The translations under genes and the position numbers were made by a program. DNA of 61,418 nt from Bacteroides sp. SM23_62_1 (GTDB lineage: Bacteria > Bacteroidota > Bacteroidia > Bacteroidales > SM23-62): the NCBI GenBank assembly GCA_001304505.1, contig LJUQ01000012.1:1-61418 (forward strand), written 5' to 3'. The notes under the pieces are model-generated. The model made no database searches. It saw only the letters and a program-made list of their open reading frames with translations, and was not told where the DNA came from. How positions within the stretch are numbered: the stretch's first letter is position 1; the number at the start of each line of letters is the position of its first letter. Below, piece after piece: positions 8,845 through 19,303 of this stretch.

Positions 8845-10229
8845 TCAGAGCTCTTTCCTTAAACGGGCAACCGGTATATCAAGTTGTTCCCGGTATTTAG
8901 CCACAGTACGTCTGGCAATATGATATCCCTTTTCTTTGAGTATCTCGGCAAGTCGTTCGTCTGTCAGAGGTTTACGTTTTTCCTCACCTTCAATACATTC
9001 CTGCAATATCTTCTTAATTTCACGGGTTGAGACTTCCTCCCCAGTATCGGTCTGCATTCCCTCTGAAAAGAAAAACTTCAGTGGATATATACCAAAATGG
9101 GTCTGTATATATTTACTGTTCGCTACCCTGGATATGGTTGAAATATCCAGGCCTGTCATATCAGCAATATCTTTGAGAATCATTGGTCTCAGCTTCTTCT
9201 CATCACCATCTTTAAAATATTCATGCTGGTAATTTATAATGGCGTTCATGGTTAGCATAAGGGTGTTTTGTCGTTGCTTGATAGCATCAATAAACCACTT
9301 GGCTGAATCGAGCTTTTGCTTTACAAATGTGATGGCCTCTTTTTGTTCCCTTGTCTGTTTATTCCGGTTAATATGATATGATTCAAGCATTTCACTGTAT
9401 GTCTGGCTGATCCGCAATTCAGGAACATTCCTGGCATTCAGGCTTAACTGTAATTCTCCATCATTGTTTTCAAGTACAAAATCAGGAACAATATGCTGAA
9501 CATTCTTATTTTGAGGATCACTGTATGAGCTTCCAGGTTTTGGATTCAGTTTAAGAATCTCTTCCATGGCCAGTCTCAGTTCGGCTTCACTGATATTTAG
9601 CCTGATAATGATTTTTTCGTAATGCTTTTTGGTAAATTCCTGAAAATAATATTTAACCGTGCACCCACACCTACAGGCTCAAAGTCCTGTATAATCCTGA
9701 GCACTTCATGAAGTTCTTCTTCGGTAGTTTGAATGTTCTGAGTAAATGCAAGATCATCCACAATAGCTTCAAGCTTTCTTCTTAAATAGCCATCATCATC
9801 AATATTTCCAATTAAATAAGAAGCAAGCAATTCCTGTTTCTCTGTAAGCTCCCTTAATCCCATCTGGCTCTCAAGATATTCATGGAAAGAGGATCCAACA
9901 GAAAACGGTATCTCTTCACGTTTTTCATCCTTTGGATAGTTCTTCGGATTCAGCCGGTAAACAGGAATATCTTCATCATTCAGATAATCTTCAAGCGAAA
10001 ACTCTTCCAGATCAGAATCCTGTTCATCCTGTCTGTCTTCATCAGTCTGTTCAGTCTCTTTAAGGGTTATTTCATCATCTGTTCCTTCTTCCAGTAATGG
10101 ATTCTCCTCCAGTTCTTTCTTAATTCGCTGTTCGAGCTGTATGGTAGGTATCTCAAGCAGCTTGATCATCTGTATCTGCTGCGGAGAAAGTTTTTGTAGT
10201 AACTTTTGTTGTAACCTTTGTTTCAGCAT
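8845..10229 (-). pseudogene. rpoN: RNA polymerase sigma-54 factor, disrupted by an internal deletion and frameshift
   Basis: Two reading frames together make one RpoN. The upstream part (10229 down to about 9657) has the activator-interacting region (LSPQQIQMIKLLEIPTIQLEQ), an acidic region II and the core up to EPVGVGAR. Its frame then runs into LNIIFRNLPK and stops at 9597. The downstream part is in another frame and is recognisable from about 9656 (VKYYFQEFTKKHYEKI) through LKLNPKPG to the RpoN box ARRTVAKYRE and the end at 8845. Summed intact residues are about 460, roughly 30 short of usual Bacteroidota RpoN; the missing part is the stretch normally beginning NLQECLL after GVGAR. The frame offset implies a deletion of 3n+1 nt at about 9650-9660. 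Either a real loss or an assembly/consensus error; sigma-54 is normally retained in this phylum and a sigma-54 activator is encoded at 45087-46451. Confidence 0.85.
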
Positions 10230-10493
10230 TATCTATCCTGTTACGCTTCTCTAATACTATGGAACGGACATTTATTCTATACTACTTACTGTTTCATAAA
10301 ATTTACCTTTCCTGACCTGCAGCACCCCCCGTTGAAATAAATGTTCAGCAGGCAGATAAATTTAATGTCTGTAACGTGCTTTGAGTTTAGAATTTATTGA
10401 TCGCTATATACAAATTTAAACTTTTTGCAGAAGAAAAGTTACAAAAAATCCTTCAATTCTATTGCCTTGCAGGCCGTTAAAGTCCTGTTCGTA

Positions 10494-11891
10494 TTAAAAC
10501 TCTGCATTATTGGGTGTTCTTGGAAAAGGAATTACATCCCGGATATTATTCATGCCGGAGATGAATAACATAAATCTCTCAAAGCCAAGCCCAAACCCGC
10601 TATGGGGTGCAGTACCAAATTTCCTGGTTTCAAGATACCACCACAGATCCTTCTCAGGAAGGTTTAGTTCAAGAATTCTTTGTCGCAATTTTTCATAATT
10701 TTCTTCCCTCTGCGAACCGCCAATGATTTCACCGATCTTAGGGAATAATACATCCAGGGCCCTCACTGTCAATCCATCATCATTCTGCTTCATATAAAAG
10801 GCCTTGATATCCTTCGGATAATCAGTAAGCATGACCGGTTTTCTGAAATGTTTCTCAACAAGATACCTTTCATGTTCCGATTGAAGATCCTTTCCCCATT
10901 CAACAGGGAATTCAAATGGCTGATCAGCCTTTTTGAGGATTTCAATTGCTTCACTGTAAACTGTACGGACAAAATCATGAGCTAGAACAAAATCCAATCT
11001 CTCAATAAGCCCATCATCATACATCTTCTGAAGGAATTCAAGGTCTGTCATACAATGGTCAAGAATATAACGTATAAGGTACTTCAGCAGATCTTCAGCA
11101 AGGTCCATATTGTCATGAATGTCATAGAAAGCCATCTCCGGTTCTATCATCCAGAATTCTGCGAGGTGTCGTGGTGTGTTTGAATTTTCTGCTCTGAATG
11201 TGGGTCCAAAGGTATATATAGTTGACAACGCAAGAGCTCCCGTTTCTCCTTCAAGCTGTCCCGAAACGGTCAGGTTTGTTTCTTTTCCAAAAAAATCCTC
11301 ATTAAAATCTACTTTTCCGTCTTTAGTTAATGGTGGTGATTTTGGATCAAGGGTTGTCACCCTGAACATCTCTCCCGCTCCTTCACAATCGGACCCGGTA
11401 ATGATAGGGGTATGCATATAATAAAAACCCTTATCATTAAAATATTTATGGATAGCATAAGAAAGATGGTGCCGGAGCCTGAGTATGGCACCAAACGTAT
11501 TTGTTCGTGGTCTGAGATGTGCGATTTCCCGAAGGAATTCCAGGGAATGTCCTTTTTTCTGAAGAGGATATGTTTCCGGATCAGCCGGTCCGTATAGCGT
11601 AATTTCGTCTGCATGTAATTCAACTTCTTGCCCTTTACCGGGCGATTCCGCAAGCTTCCCCCGCACCTCAATGCAGGTCCCTGTCGACATCTTTTCCAGG
11701 ATCTCTTCCTTAAACTTTGGAACATCTGCCACTACCTGAAGGTTATGTACAATGCTTCCATCATTGATGGCAATGAAAGCAATCTTATTGTTTCCTCTTT
11801 TTGTACGTACCCATCCCTTAACAATAATTTCCTTCTCTGTTTCCTTTTGTTCAAGAATATCCCTTATCTTTTTCCTGTAGAGCTCCTTCAT
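10494..11891 (-). CDS. asnS: Asparagine--tRNA ligase
   Basis: 465 residues. The ATG at 11891 is chosen because GGAGG stands 8 nt upstream; an in-frame TTG 15 nt further upstream overlaps that ribosome-binding site. The N-terminal OB-fold anticodon-binding domain ([22 protein letters not shown]) is followed by the class II catalytic core: motif 2 region [15 protein letters not shown] and motif 3 [15 protein letters not shown], ending in the typical [12 protein letters not shown]. Known: charges tRNA-Asn with Asn in the cytoplasm. Length is usual for bacterial AsnRS (about 465). It is upstream of the broken rpoN and transcribed in the same direction. Confidence 0.96.
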   Translation of the reverse strand: MKELYRKKIRDILEQKETEKEIIVKGWVRTKRGNNKIAFIAINDGSIVHNLQVVADVPKFKEEILEKMSTGTCIEVRGKLAESPGKGQEVELHADEITLYGPADPETYPLQKKGHSLEFLREIAHLRPRTNTFGAILRLRHHLSYAIHKYFNDKGFYYMHTPIITGSDCEGAGEMFRVTTLDPKSPPLTKDGKVDFNEDFFGKETNLTVSGQLEGETGALALSTIYTFGPTFRAENSNTPRHLAEFWMIEPEMAFYDIHDNMDLAEDLLKYLIRYILDHCMTDLEFLQKMYDDGLIERLDFVLAHDFVRTVYSEAIEILKKADQPFEFPVEWGKDLQSEHERYLVEKHFRKPVMLTDYPKDIKAFYMKQNDDGLTVRALDVLFPKIGEIIGGSQREENYEKLRQRILELNLPEKDLWWYLETRKFGTAPHSGFGLGFERFMLFISGMNNIRDVIPFPRTPNNAEF

Positions 11892-12184
11892 TGTTTTATC
11901 CTCCAAAAAATGAAATACAAAAATAATTATTTCCAGCAGAAGTTATGCTGATAATATCCGGTTGTTTTACTCCGCCGCAATTGCCTTATGAAATGTGTCG
12001 GATAAGCAATGAAGTGATCATGTTTATATCTCCGGAACTTAAATATTTTCAAAGATTGTATGACTGGTATTTTTGAAGTGAGGTAATCACTTTACAGAGA
12101 ATGATTAAAAGTTGGCCTATCTGAATTTTTGAAAATAAAAAGAATGAATTAAATTTATACATCTTTCAGATTGAATCCGGTTCA

Positions 12185-13033
12185 ATGGAAAAAGACAGGA
12201 ATACCATACTGGTCACATGGGACTACACAGAACTGTCGGAATATGCTCTTATGCATGCTATACGGATTGCCAGAATGGTTGAAAATAACGTCCGTATCAT
12301 TCATATTATTGATCCGAATGCAGCAAAGAGAAGTTATAACGAGGTTGAAGAACGTTTCCGAAAGACAATTGAGGAATTACAGGAGAAATATAATTTCCCC
12401 CTGGAAACTGTTATTTTGACCGGTAAGATTTTTTCAGAAATTTCGAGGTATGCCAGTGATTCTGATGCCAACATGGTTATTATGGGCACACATGGTATCA
12501 AAGGGGTTCAAAGATTTACCGGCAGCTGGGCATTAAGAGTAATTGCCGGTTCAACCATCCCTTTTATTGTAGTTCAGGATAAACCCCATACCGAAGACCG
12601 TTTCAGAAGTATTGTGTTCCCGATTGATTTTAAAGCTGAGAACAAGGAAAAACTCCAATGGGTAATATTCCTTGGTAAGTACTTTGACTCAAAAGTATAT
12701 TTATTTAAACCTCCCGTCAGTGATAAGGGGCTTCAGAAAAAGGTTAATATTAACCTGAATTTTACTGTAAAATTCCTGATCCAGAATAACCTTGAATATG
12801 AAATACATACAGCTTCAAAATCATCAAAATTTGCACAGGAAACCCTTGATTTTGCTCAGAAAGTAAATGCTGACCTGATCCTCATTACAACCACAAAACA
12901 TATTAATTTTGCAGATCTGATATTTGGTGCACAGGAGCAGTTTATTATTGCAAACAGTTCAAAGATACCTGTTATGTGTGTTAATCCCCGAGCTGCATAT
13001 GCTCATGTCGGGCAATTCATGTGGGGAAGATAA
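12185..13033 (+). CDS. Tandem universal stress protein (UspA family)
   Basis: 282 residues with two Usp domains. The first (about residues 1-140) starts RNTILVTWDYTELSEYAL and has the ATP-binding glycine signature GTHGIKGVQRFTGSWA (G-2X-G-9X-S). The second (about 145-282) begins FRSIVFPIDF and ends PVMCVNPR but lacks a clear nucleotide loop, as is common in tandem Usps. Known: Usp proteins bind ATP or act as stress-response modulators in the cytoplasm; the molecular role is often undefined. It stands alone, with 293 nt of AT-rich DNA before it in which no gene was seen, and converges with the TPR gene 10 nt downstream. Confidence 0.88.
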   Translation: MEKDRNTILVTWDYTELSEYALMHAIRIARMVENNVRIIHIIDPNAAKRSYNEVEERFRKTIEELQEKYNFPLETVILTGKIFSEISRYASDSDANMVIMGTHGIKGVQRFTGSWALRVIAGSTIPFIVVQDKPHTEDRFRSIVFPIDFKAENKEKLQWVIFLGKYFDSKVYLFKPPVSDKGLQKKVNINLNFTVKFLIQNNLEYEIHTASKSSKFAQETLDFAQKVNADLILITTTKHINFADLIFGAQEQFIIANSSKIPVMCVNPRAAYAHVGQFMWGR

Positions 13034-13043
13034 AAAAGTTATT

Positions 13044-14027
13044 TTACTGGCACTGTAATACATTATCCATCTTATGTTTGACATTACTGGTATAAGGCTC
13101 ATATAAAGCATTTTTGAACGCTTCACATGCCTTATTGTACTCAACAATGCCAACATATGCATTCCCCAGTTCAAAATATATCCTGGCTTTCTTTTCCGGT
13201 TCACTATCATCATATGCAAGTGCCTTTTCAGCATTTTCTATAGCTTTATCATACTCCAGCTGCTTATTGTATATTGCTGATAAATAGTAATAAGGTTCAG
13301 CATATTGATCATCATATTTCATTGAAGCATTGAGCAGGTTGATCGCTGATTCATAATTTTCTTCTTTCAGGGCTTTCACTCCTGCAATAACAAGGTAATC
13401 CCTGGCTGTTTTAACGGCTGCTTCAGCAGTCTTTTCATCACCGGATGTTTTTCCTGATTCAATAGCTTTATCAAGTGCCGTAAACATATTTTCCTCCTGC
13501 TCAAGTTTCCTGTAAACCACTCCCATACTGTAATAAGCCTTTGTATAATCCGGTAAATATTCAATTGCTTTATCAAAACTGGCAAGGGCTTCTTCATATT
13601 CTTCATCCTTTGCCTGTGTATTACCCTTTACATAGTAAAGTTGCGGGATATAGTTTAACGACTTTGTTTTAATATCATCATTGCCATACTGTTCGCATGT
13701 TGTAACTGTCTTCTCAAACCATGAAATTGCACCATCAATATCTTTTTCTTTGTATTTATCAAGTGCAATACGATAATGAATGGTTGGTAACTGTTCCTGG
13801 GCTTTCCCTTTCATTTCTTCACCCTCAGATCCAAGCTGGTCTGCCAGCTGAACACATTCTTCAAATTTTGAAATAGCAGTTTCGAAATTTCCAGCATTAA
13901 TTTCTTCAGCACCTGCATTAAAGGCATTGATAACATCTGCCAACGTCTGTGCACGTATCAAAGTTGATACTAAAAGAAGGACAGCAATTGGCGTTAACCT
14001 GAGTAAATGATTCTTCTTGTAATTCAT
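13044..14027 (-). CDS. Exported tetratricopeptide-repeat protein
   Basis: 327 residues. A signal peptide (LTPIAVLLLVSTLIRAQ, cleavage after about residue 26) is followed by TPR units across the whole mature protein, for example EINAGNFETAISKFEECVQLA, YTKAYYSMGVVYRKL and YAEPYYYLSAIYNKQLEYDKAIENAEKAL. Inferred: a periplasmic or membrane-associated scaffold. No enzymatic domain is visible. It is transcribed divergently from the symporter gene at 14265 and convergently with the Usp gene. Typical of the many TPR proteins in this phylum; the partner is unknown. Confidence 0.85.
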   Translation of the reverse strand: MNYKKNHLLRLTPIAVLLLVSTLIRAQTLADVINAFNAGAEEINAGNFETAISKFEECVQLADQLGSEGEEMKGKAQEQLPTIHYRIALDKYKEKDIDGAISWFEKTVTTCEQYGNDDIKTKSLNYIPQLYYVKGNTQAKDEEYEEALASFDKAIEYLPDYTKAYYSMGVVYRKLEQEENMFTALDKAIESGKTSGDEKTAEAAVKTARDYLVIAGVKALKEENYESAINLLNASMKYDDQYAEPYYYLSAIYNKQLEYDKAIENAEKALAYDDSEPEKKARIYFELGNAYVGIVEYNKACEAFKNALYEPYTSNVKHKMDNVLQCQ

Positions 14028-14237
14028 AACTGTGCGATTTTAATTTTCAGTCAAACATTTGATTTTTAAATAATTATATAATTTTTATTTATTAATAATA
14101 TTTTCTATTCAGGGATTAGAAAATTTCTATTGATTGTTAACTTCATTCCATTACTCCACTTTCTGCCTGGATATGAACTGCAAAAATAAGATTTTAAGTT
14201 AAATAAGGTAGATTATCATTTTTTTTTCACATATAAT

Positions 14238-14245
14238 TAAATTTG
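14238..14245 (+). promoter_or_regulatory. Bacteroidota -7 promoter box
   Basis: TAAATTTG matches TAnnTTTG, the Bacteroidetes housekeeping -7 element, 19 nt before the symporter ATG at 14265. No clear -33 TTTG is visible. Confidence 0.4.
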
Positions 14246-14264
14246 AACCAGAAATCATTCCATA

Positions 14265-15701
14265 ATGAACCTACAGATTCTGATCCCATTTTTTCTTTAT
14301 TTTCTTGTTGTTATTCTTATAGGTGTTTTTGCCACACGTTTTTCCTCAAGGGGAATTTCAGAGTTTTTTCTTGGTGGGCGATCAATGGGGCGTTTTGTGG
14401 TAGCCCTTTCTGCAGTTGTTTCAGGTAGAAGTGCATGGCTGCTTCTGGGATTTACAGGTATGGCCTACACAATGGGATTATCAGCTGTATGGGCAGTTGC
14501 CGGTTATACAATCGTTGAATTTGTTCTGTTTCTTCTGTATGCTCCCAGGATTAGAAAATTCAGCGAGGAAAATGATTGTATTACACTTCCGGATTTTTAT
14601 GCCGCACGGTTCAGGGACCAGTCAGGCAGCCTGAGAATCATCATTATCATCATCTTTATGATCTTTATGGTTACATATGTGTCGGCTCAATTTGTTGGTG
14701 GTGGAAAAGCATTTTTTGCAAATTTTGGTTTAAATCAAAATACAGGATTACTGATAACAGCTGCTATCATTCTTATCTATACCATACTTGGTGGCTTTCT
14801 TGCAGTTAGTCTTACAGATGTTCTCCAGGCATTCATCATGATTATTGGCCTCATCGGTTTACCCTTATATGGTATCATTAAACTGGGTGGATGGAATGAT
14901 CTGACAAATAATTTGCTTAAAATCGACAATGATTTCTTCAATTCTTTTGCATTAACGGCAGGCATGCTGGCAGGATTCCTGGGGATTGGCCTTGGATCAC
15001 CTGGCAATCCGCATATAATAATACGCTATATGTCTATCAGGGATCCATCACAATTTAACTGGACTGCCATTGTAGGTACAGTCTGGAACATTTTACTGGC
15101 TGCCGGTGCATTATTTACCGGACTTGTTGGCAGGGCATATTTCTCCTCCCCATCCTTATTACCTGATGCAGATGCAGAAAATGTTTATATTACCCTTGCC
15201 AATGAATTGTTACATCCTGTAGCAGTTGGCCTTATCCTGGCTTCAATTTTCGCAGCTATTATGTCCACAGCTGATTCACAACTACTTGTGGCAGCCTCAA
15301 GTATTGTGAGGGACCTGTATGAAAAGATACTTCTAAAAGGCAAACAAATATCACAAAAAAAACTTGCCCTGATGAGCAGGTTTGTTGTGATTATTCTTGT
15401 TCTGATTGCTGTTATTCTTGGAATTTTAATTGAAGACCTGGTATTCTGGTTCGTCCTGTTTGCATGGGCCGGGCTGGGAGCATCTATCGGCCCTACATCC
15501 ATACTTGCCCTTTTCTGGGAACGCACAACAAAGCCCGGAATTATTGCAGGATTAATTACAGGAACCCTGACAGTCTTTGTCTGGAAAATTGTGCCGGCAT
15601 TAAATAATCTAATGTATGAGCTAATACCTGCATTTTTTATTTCATTACTCATCACAATCCTGGTAAGTTACATGAGTGGCCGTAAAAAAGTAATCAATTG
15701 A
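14265..15701 (+). CDS. Sodium:solute symporter (SSS family, PutP-like)
   Basis: 478 residues with about 13 membrane segments. Family motifs are present: an N-terminal FFLGGRSMGRFVVALSAV, the loop GRSAWLLLGFTGMAY, the SSS signature-like GGFLAVSLTDVLQAFIM and AIMSTADSQLLVAASSI with the conserved Ser/Asp pair. Known: SSS carriers import solutes with Na+ across the inner membrane. The sequence most resembles the proline symporters (GRSAW, DVLQA), so proline or a related amino acid is likely but not certain. It is a single-gene unit with a -7 box 19 nt upstream. Confidence 0.9.
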   Translation: MNLQILIPFFLYFLVVILIGVFATRFSSRGISEFFLGGRSMGRFVVALSAVVSGRSAWLLLGFTGMAYTMGLSAVWAVAGYTIVEFVLFLLYAPRIRKFSEENDCITLPDFYAARFRDQSGSLRIIIIIIFMIFMVTYVSAQFVGGGKAFFANFGLNQNTGLLITAAIILIYTILGGFLAVSLTDVLQAFIMIIGLIGLPLYGIIKLGGWNDLTNNLLKIDNDFFNSFALTAGMLAGFLGIGLGSPGNPHIIIRYMSIRDPSQFNWTAIVGTVWNILLAAGALFTGLVGRAYFSSPSLLPDADAENVYITLANELLHPVAVGLILASIFAAIMSTADSQLLVAASSIVRDLYEKILLKGKQISQKKLALMSRFVVIILVLIAVILGILIEDLVFWFVLFAWAGLGASIGPTSILALFWERTTKPGIIAGLITGTLTVFVWKIVPALNNLMYELIPAFFISLLITILVSYMSGRKKVIN

Positions 15702-15870
15702 GATAGCGAATATTTGATAAAATCAAAAATAATTGTTTTAAAAAATTTGTAAAGAAGTGCTATGGCATGGCTCTTTAGAATTTATAAATACCCATCTGTC
15801 CCCTGTAAGATAATTTCTGTGATAGCATAACCCGTATTTTTTAATTATTTTCGCCTGTTAATTTCCTGTA

Positions 15871-16785
15871 ATGTCTATCCTCACCAAGGAAATATCTAAA
15901 CGGTATGGCGAACAGCTTGCACTGGATCATGTGTCATTTAAGGTCCGGAAGGGAGAAATTGTTGGTTTAATTGGTCCCAATGGCGCCGGCAAATCGACAA
16001 TGTTTAAGATCCTCACAGGATATATTCCCCCAACATCGGGTGATGTTTATATGAACGACCTGGATATTGTAGAACATTCCCTGGAAATCAGAAAAATAAC
16101 AGGTTATCTTCCTGAACATAATCCCCTATACACAGAGATGTATGTGAGTGAATATTTGCACTACGTGGCCGGTTTATATGGTCTTCGAAACAAGGCTGGA
16201 AAGCTTGTCCCGGAGATTATTCTACGAACGGGGCTTGATATCGAACGAAAGAAAAGAATCGGGGAACTGTCAAAAGGTTTCCGCCAACGTATTGGACTTG
16301 CACAGGCTTTAATACATAATCCTGAAATTCTTATCCTCGACGAACCGACTTCCGGACTGGATCCCAATCAGATAATAGAAATCAGGAATCTTATTGCTGA
16401 ACTGGGAAAAGAAAAGACTGTATTGCTGTCAACACATATCATGCAGGAGGTGGAAGCGATTTGCGACAGAGTAATCATTATTGATAAGGGAAGGATTGTT
16501 GCCGATGAAGAATCAAAGAAAATAGGTCATCAGCTCCGGGAATCCACTCAAACAATTATTGTTGAATTCGACAGGGAGATAGATTCAGAAGATCTTCAGG
16601 AGATTCAGGGAACAGACCAGATAAAGAATATAGATAGGAATAGGTGGCTCATTCAGTCTTCTTCAGATAGGGATATCCGGGGTGAGATATTTGAACTGGC
16701 CGTCTCAAAAGGATATAAGGTCCTTTCTTTGCAGAAAAAGGAGAAAAGCCTTGAGGATGTTTTCAGGGATCTGACAACTTCATAA
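15871..16785 (+). CDS. gldA: GldA-type ABC transporter ATP-binding protein
   Basis: 304 residues. Walker A is GPNGAGKST (about residue 36), the ABC signature LSKGFRQRIGLAQA, Walker B ILILDEPTSGLD and the H-loop LLSTHIMQ. A C-terminal extension (about 225-304) ends SLEDVFRDLTT, typical of GldA. Known: GldA with GldF/GldG forms an ABC exporter first linked to gliding motility, and homologues also occur in non-gliding Bacteroidota. The permease genes gldF/gldG are not next to it here; the next gene is metK. Family assignment is firm, the gliding role is uncertain. Confidence 0.85.
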   Translation: MSILTKEISKRYGEQLALDHVSFKVRKGEIVGLIGPNGAGKSTMFKILTGYIPPTSGDVYMNDLDIVEHSLEIRKITGYLPEHNPLYTEMYVSEYLHYVAGLYGLRNKAGKLVPEIILRTGLDIERKKRIGELSKGFRQRIGLAQALIHNPEILILDEPTSGLDPNQIIEIRNLIAELGKEKTVLLSTHIMQEVEAICDRVIIIDKGRIVADEESKKIGHQLRESTQTIIVEFDREIDSEDLQEIQGTDQIKNIDRNRWLIQSSSDRDIRGEIFELAVSKGYKVLSLQKKEKSLEDVFRDLTTS

Positions 16786-16839
16786 ATTTTGGAATTACAA
16801 ACTATTATTACTTACTTCGTACCCTTTTAAAATACAAGA

Positions 16840-18111
16840 ATGAGTTACCTGTTTACATCAGAATCCGTTTCGGAAGGGCATCCTGACAAGATAGCTGATC
16901 AAATATCAGATGCATTGCTTGATGAGTTTCTAAGACGTGATCCGGAATCTAAAGTTGCTGTAGAAACACTTGTAACAACCGGGCTGGTCATGCTCAGCGG
17001 AGAAGTACATACAAATACCTATGTAGATGTCCAGCAAATAACCAGGGAAGTTATCCGGAAAATCGGATATACCAGAGCCGAATATATGTTCGATGCCGAT
17101 TCATGTGGTATTATCTCAACTATTCATGAACAATCACCCGATATCCGCCAGGGAGTGGAAAGAGGGGATGAACTGGAACAGGGGGCCGGAGATCAGGGAA
17201 TGATGTTCGGCTATGCCTGTACAGAAACGGATGATTATATGCCGCTTGCTTCCCAGATATCCCATATGTTGCTTCAGGAGCTGGCAGCAATAAGGAGGGA
17301 AAGTGAAAAAATGACCTATCTGCGCCCGGATTCAAAATCACAGGTTACAATAGAATACGACAAAAATAATCAACCTGCTAATATTCATACCATTGTTGTT
17401 TCAACCCAGCATGATCCCTTTGATTCAGATCAAAACAGAATGCTGGCCACCATTAAGGAAGATGTCAAGAATATCCTCATCCCGCGAATTAAATCAAGAT
17501 TACCTGAAAGGATACAAAAACTTTTCTCCGATAAGCTGGTCCTCCATGTGAATCCTACCGGTAAATTTGTTATCGGCGGACCACATGGTGATACCGGCCT
17601 CACTGGCAGGAAAATCATCGTGGATACCTATGGAGGAAAAGGTGCACATGGTGGTGGCGCTTTTTCTGGTAAAGATCCTTCAAAAGTTGATCGTTCCGGA
17701 GCATACGCCATGAGACATATTGCAAAAAACCTTGTCGCCGCAGGTGTAGCCGATGAAGTGATTGTCCAGGTCGCATATGCTATCGGAGTAGCCAGACCAA
17801 TAGGGTTGTTCCTGAATACCAATGGTACCTCCCATGTTCATTATACTGATGACGAGATTGCAAGAAAAATCCTGGATATTTTTGACCTCAGGCCCGCTGC
17901 TATTATTAATAAACTCGGACTTAAGAATCCGATCTATCTGCCAACTGCAGCATACGGACATATGGGAAGAGACCATTACCGAGACACTGTTGAAATTATT
18001 CATAATAGTAATTGTGACCGCGAAGAGAGAATTCGGAAAGATGTAGATTTTTTTACATGGGAAAAACTGGATAATGTTGACGACATAAAAAATATATTTG
18101 GAATAGGTTGA
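16840..18111 (+). CDS. metK: S-adenosylmethionine synthetase
   Basis: 423 residues. It has the N-terminal [19 protein letters not shown], the second signature [12 protein letters not shown] and the phosphate loop [20 protein letters not shown]. Known: makes SAM from Met and ATP in the cytoplasm; SAM feeds methylation and the radical SAM protein encoded at 6054-6830. The upstream gap is only 54 nt and holds no recognisable SAM riboswitch. The methionine-salvage gene mtnA is in the same window (33714) but not linked. Confidence 0.97.
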   Translation: MSYLFTSESVSEGHPDKIADQISDALLDEFLRRDPESKVAVETLVTTGLVMLSGEVHTNTYVDVQQITREVIRKIGYTRAEYMFDADSCGIISTIHEQSPDIRQGVERGDELEQGAGDQGMMFGYACTETDDYMPLASQISHMLLQELAAIRRESEKMTYLRPDSKSQVTIEYDKNNQPANIHTIVVSTQHDPFDSDQNRMLATIKEDVKNILIPRIKSRLPERIQKLFSDKLVLHVNPTGKFVIGGPHGDTGLTGRKIIVDTYGGKGAHGGGAFSGKDPSKVDRSGAYAMRHIAKNLVAAGVADEVIVQVAYAIGVARPIGLFLNTNGTSHVHYTDDEIARKILDIFDLRPAAIINKLGLKNPIYLPTAAYGHMGRDHYRDTVEIIHNSNCDREERIRKDVDFFTWEKLDNVDDIKNIFGIG

Positions 18112-18169
18112 AAACTTTGCGGTATCCCTATTGTTATTCCTTACTTTTTATTAACGATCGTCTTTCATC

Positions 18170-18682
18170 ATGCAGGGAAAAAAATGGTACGCCATCTATA
18201 CAAAGCCCAGGTGGGAAAAAAAAGTGGCTGAATTGCTTCTTGAAAAAGGCATTGATCATTACCTGCCACTGCAAAAGGTATTAAAACAATGGAGCGACCG
18301 AAAGAAATGGGTCAGAGAACCATTATTTAAATCATATATATTTGTTTATATTACGCGGGAAGACTACCTTCCTTCACTCCAGACACCTGGTGTGGTCAGG
18401 TTTGTAACCTTCGAAAAAAAAGCTGTAACAATCCCACCGGTACAGATTGAAGCTATCAAAACTTTTATTGCCACGGGTGAAGAATTGACGGATGAGACCA
18501 TCCATGTGAAAATAGGCGACAGGGTTATAGTTACCCATGGAACACTTAAAGGATTGGAAGGAACACTTATTGAAATCTCAAAGAAAAAAAGACTCAGGAT
18601 CATGATCGAGGGAATACAACAATCCCTTCATCTTAAAATACCTGCCTCGTATATAAAGATCGTTAAGAATCCTAACTCCTGA
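18170..18682 (+). CDS. UpxY/RfaH-like NusG-family transcription antiterminator
   Basis: 170 residues. NGN domain at about residues 4-100 (KKWYAIYTKPRWEKKVAELL, LFKSYIFVYI, VRFVTFEKK) and a KOW domain at about 115-165 (IKVGDRV-like IGDRVIVTHGTLKGLEGTLIE). Known: specialised NusG paralogues (UpxY in Bacteroides, RfaH in enterobacteria) let RNA polymerase read through long polysaccharide operons. Here no capsule or polysaccharide operon follows within the window; the next genes are a small lipoprotein and an epimerase on the opposite strand. So it may act on a distant locus or be a leftover of a lost cluster. Confidence 0.85.
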   Translation: MQGKKWYAIYTKPRWEKKVAELLLEKGIDHYLPLQKVLKQWSDRKKWVREPLFKSYIFVYITREDYLPSLQTPGVVRFVTFEKKAVTIPPVQIEAIKTFIATGEELTDETIHVKIGDRVIVTHGTLKGLEGTLIEISKKKRLRIMIEGIQQSLHLKIPASYIKIVKNPNS

Positions 18683-18899
18683 CAGAAATTTTCATTCCTT
18701 ATTTATTGAATGATTTCAATTGAATTTCCTGTATTATATCTGTATACTTATGTATTGTAAGCCTCTGAGGTTTATATAATATTAATACAACAAAAACACC
18801 AACCTGGGTACCATCGTGTGGTGATAAGTGGATTAAATATATACAAGCAGTTGAAGCAGACATTAATCAATATATCAATAACATAAAAATCTTTTAATC

Positions 18900-19301
18900 A
18901 TGAAACAAATTTACAATCTGATTATGATTCTTTCGCTTTTATTACTTGCTTCCTGTGGTGGCAGATCAGGACAGACAGGAACAGAAAGCGACCTGGAAGA
19001 AGATACCGGGGAATCTGTAGAGGTCAAAGACGGTGATGATAAAATAAGTAATTGTGACGAGTTCCTGGATAAGTATGAAGAATGGATGGACGAATATTTG
19101 AAATTTCTCGAAGATTATAAAAATAATCCTGCCGACGTTGAAATAAGTTCAAAGTTTGGTTCACTCATGGAAGAACTTGGTTCGTGGTCTACAAACTGGG
19201 TGACAATGTATCAGTGTGCCAATGAAGAGAAATATCAGCAAAGATATGAGGAAATTGCCAGGAAATCAGAGGAGAAGATGAAAGATCTCGGATTCGAGTA
19301 A
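18900..19301 (+). CDS. Small acidic lipoprotein (DUF6591-like)
   Basis: 133 residues with a lipoprotein signal peptide (SLLLLASC, Cys19), an acidic Ser/Gly linker and a helical domain (NCDEFLDKYEEWMDEYLKFLEDYKNNP ... EKYQQRYEEIARKSEEKM). The CDEFLDxYEEWxDxY pattern recalls DUF6591 lipoproteins found in Bacteroidota; function unknown. The 217-nt gap upstream contains no gene. It converges with the epimerase gene, whose stop is only 2 nt away. Confidence 0.75.
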   Translation: MKQIYNLIMILSLLLLASCGGRSGQTGTESDLEEDTGESVEVKDGDDKISNCDEFLDKYEEWMDEYLKFLEDYKNNPADVEISSKFGSLMEELGSWSTNWVTMYQCANEEKYQQRYEEIARKSEEKMKDLGFE

Positions 19302-19303
19302 TA

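Noticed and set aside
16786..16839. SAM riboswitch before metK
   Set aside because: The gap is 54 nt and contains no conserved switch core.
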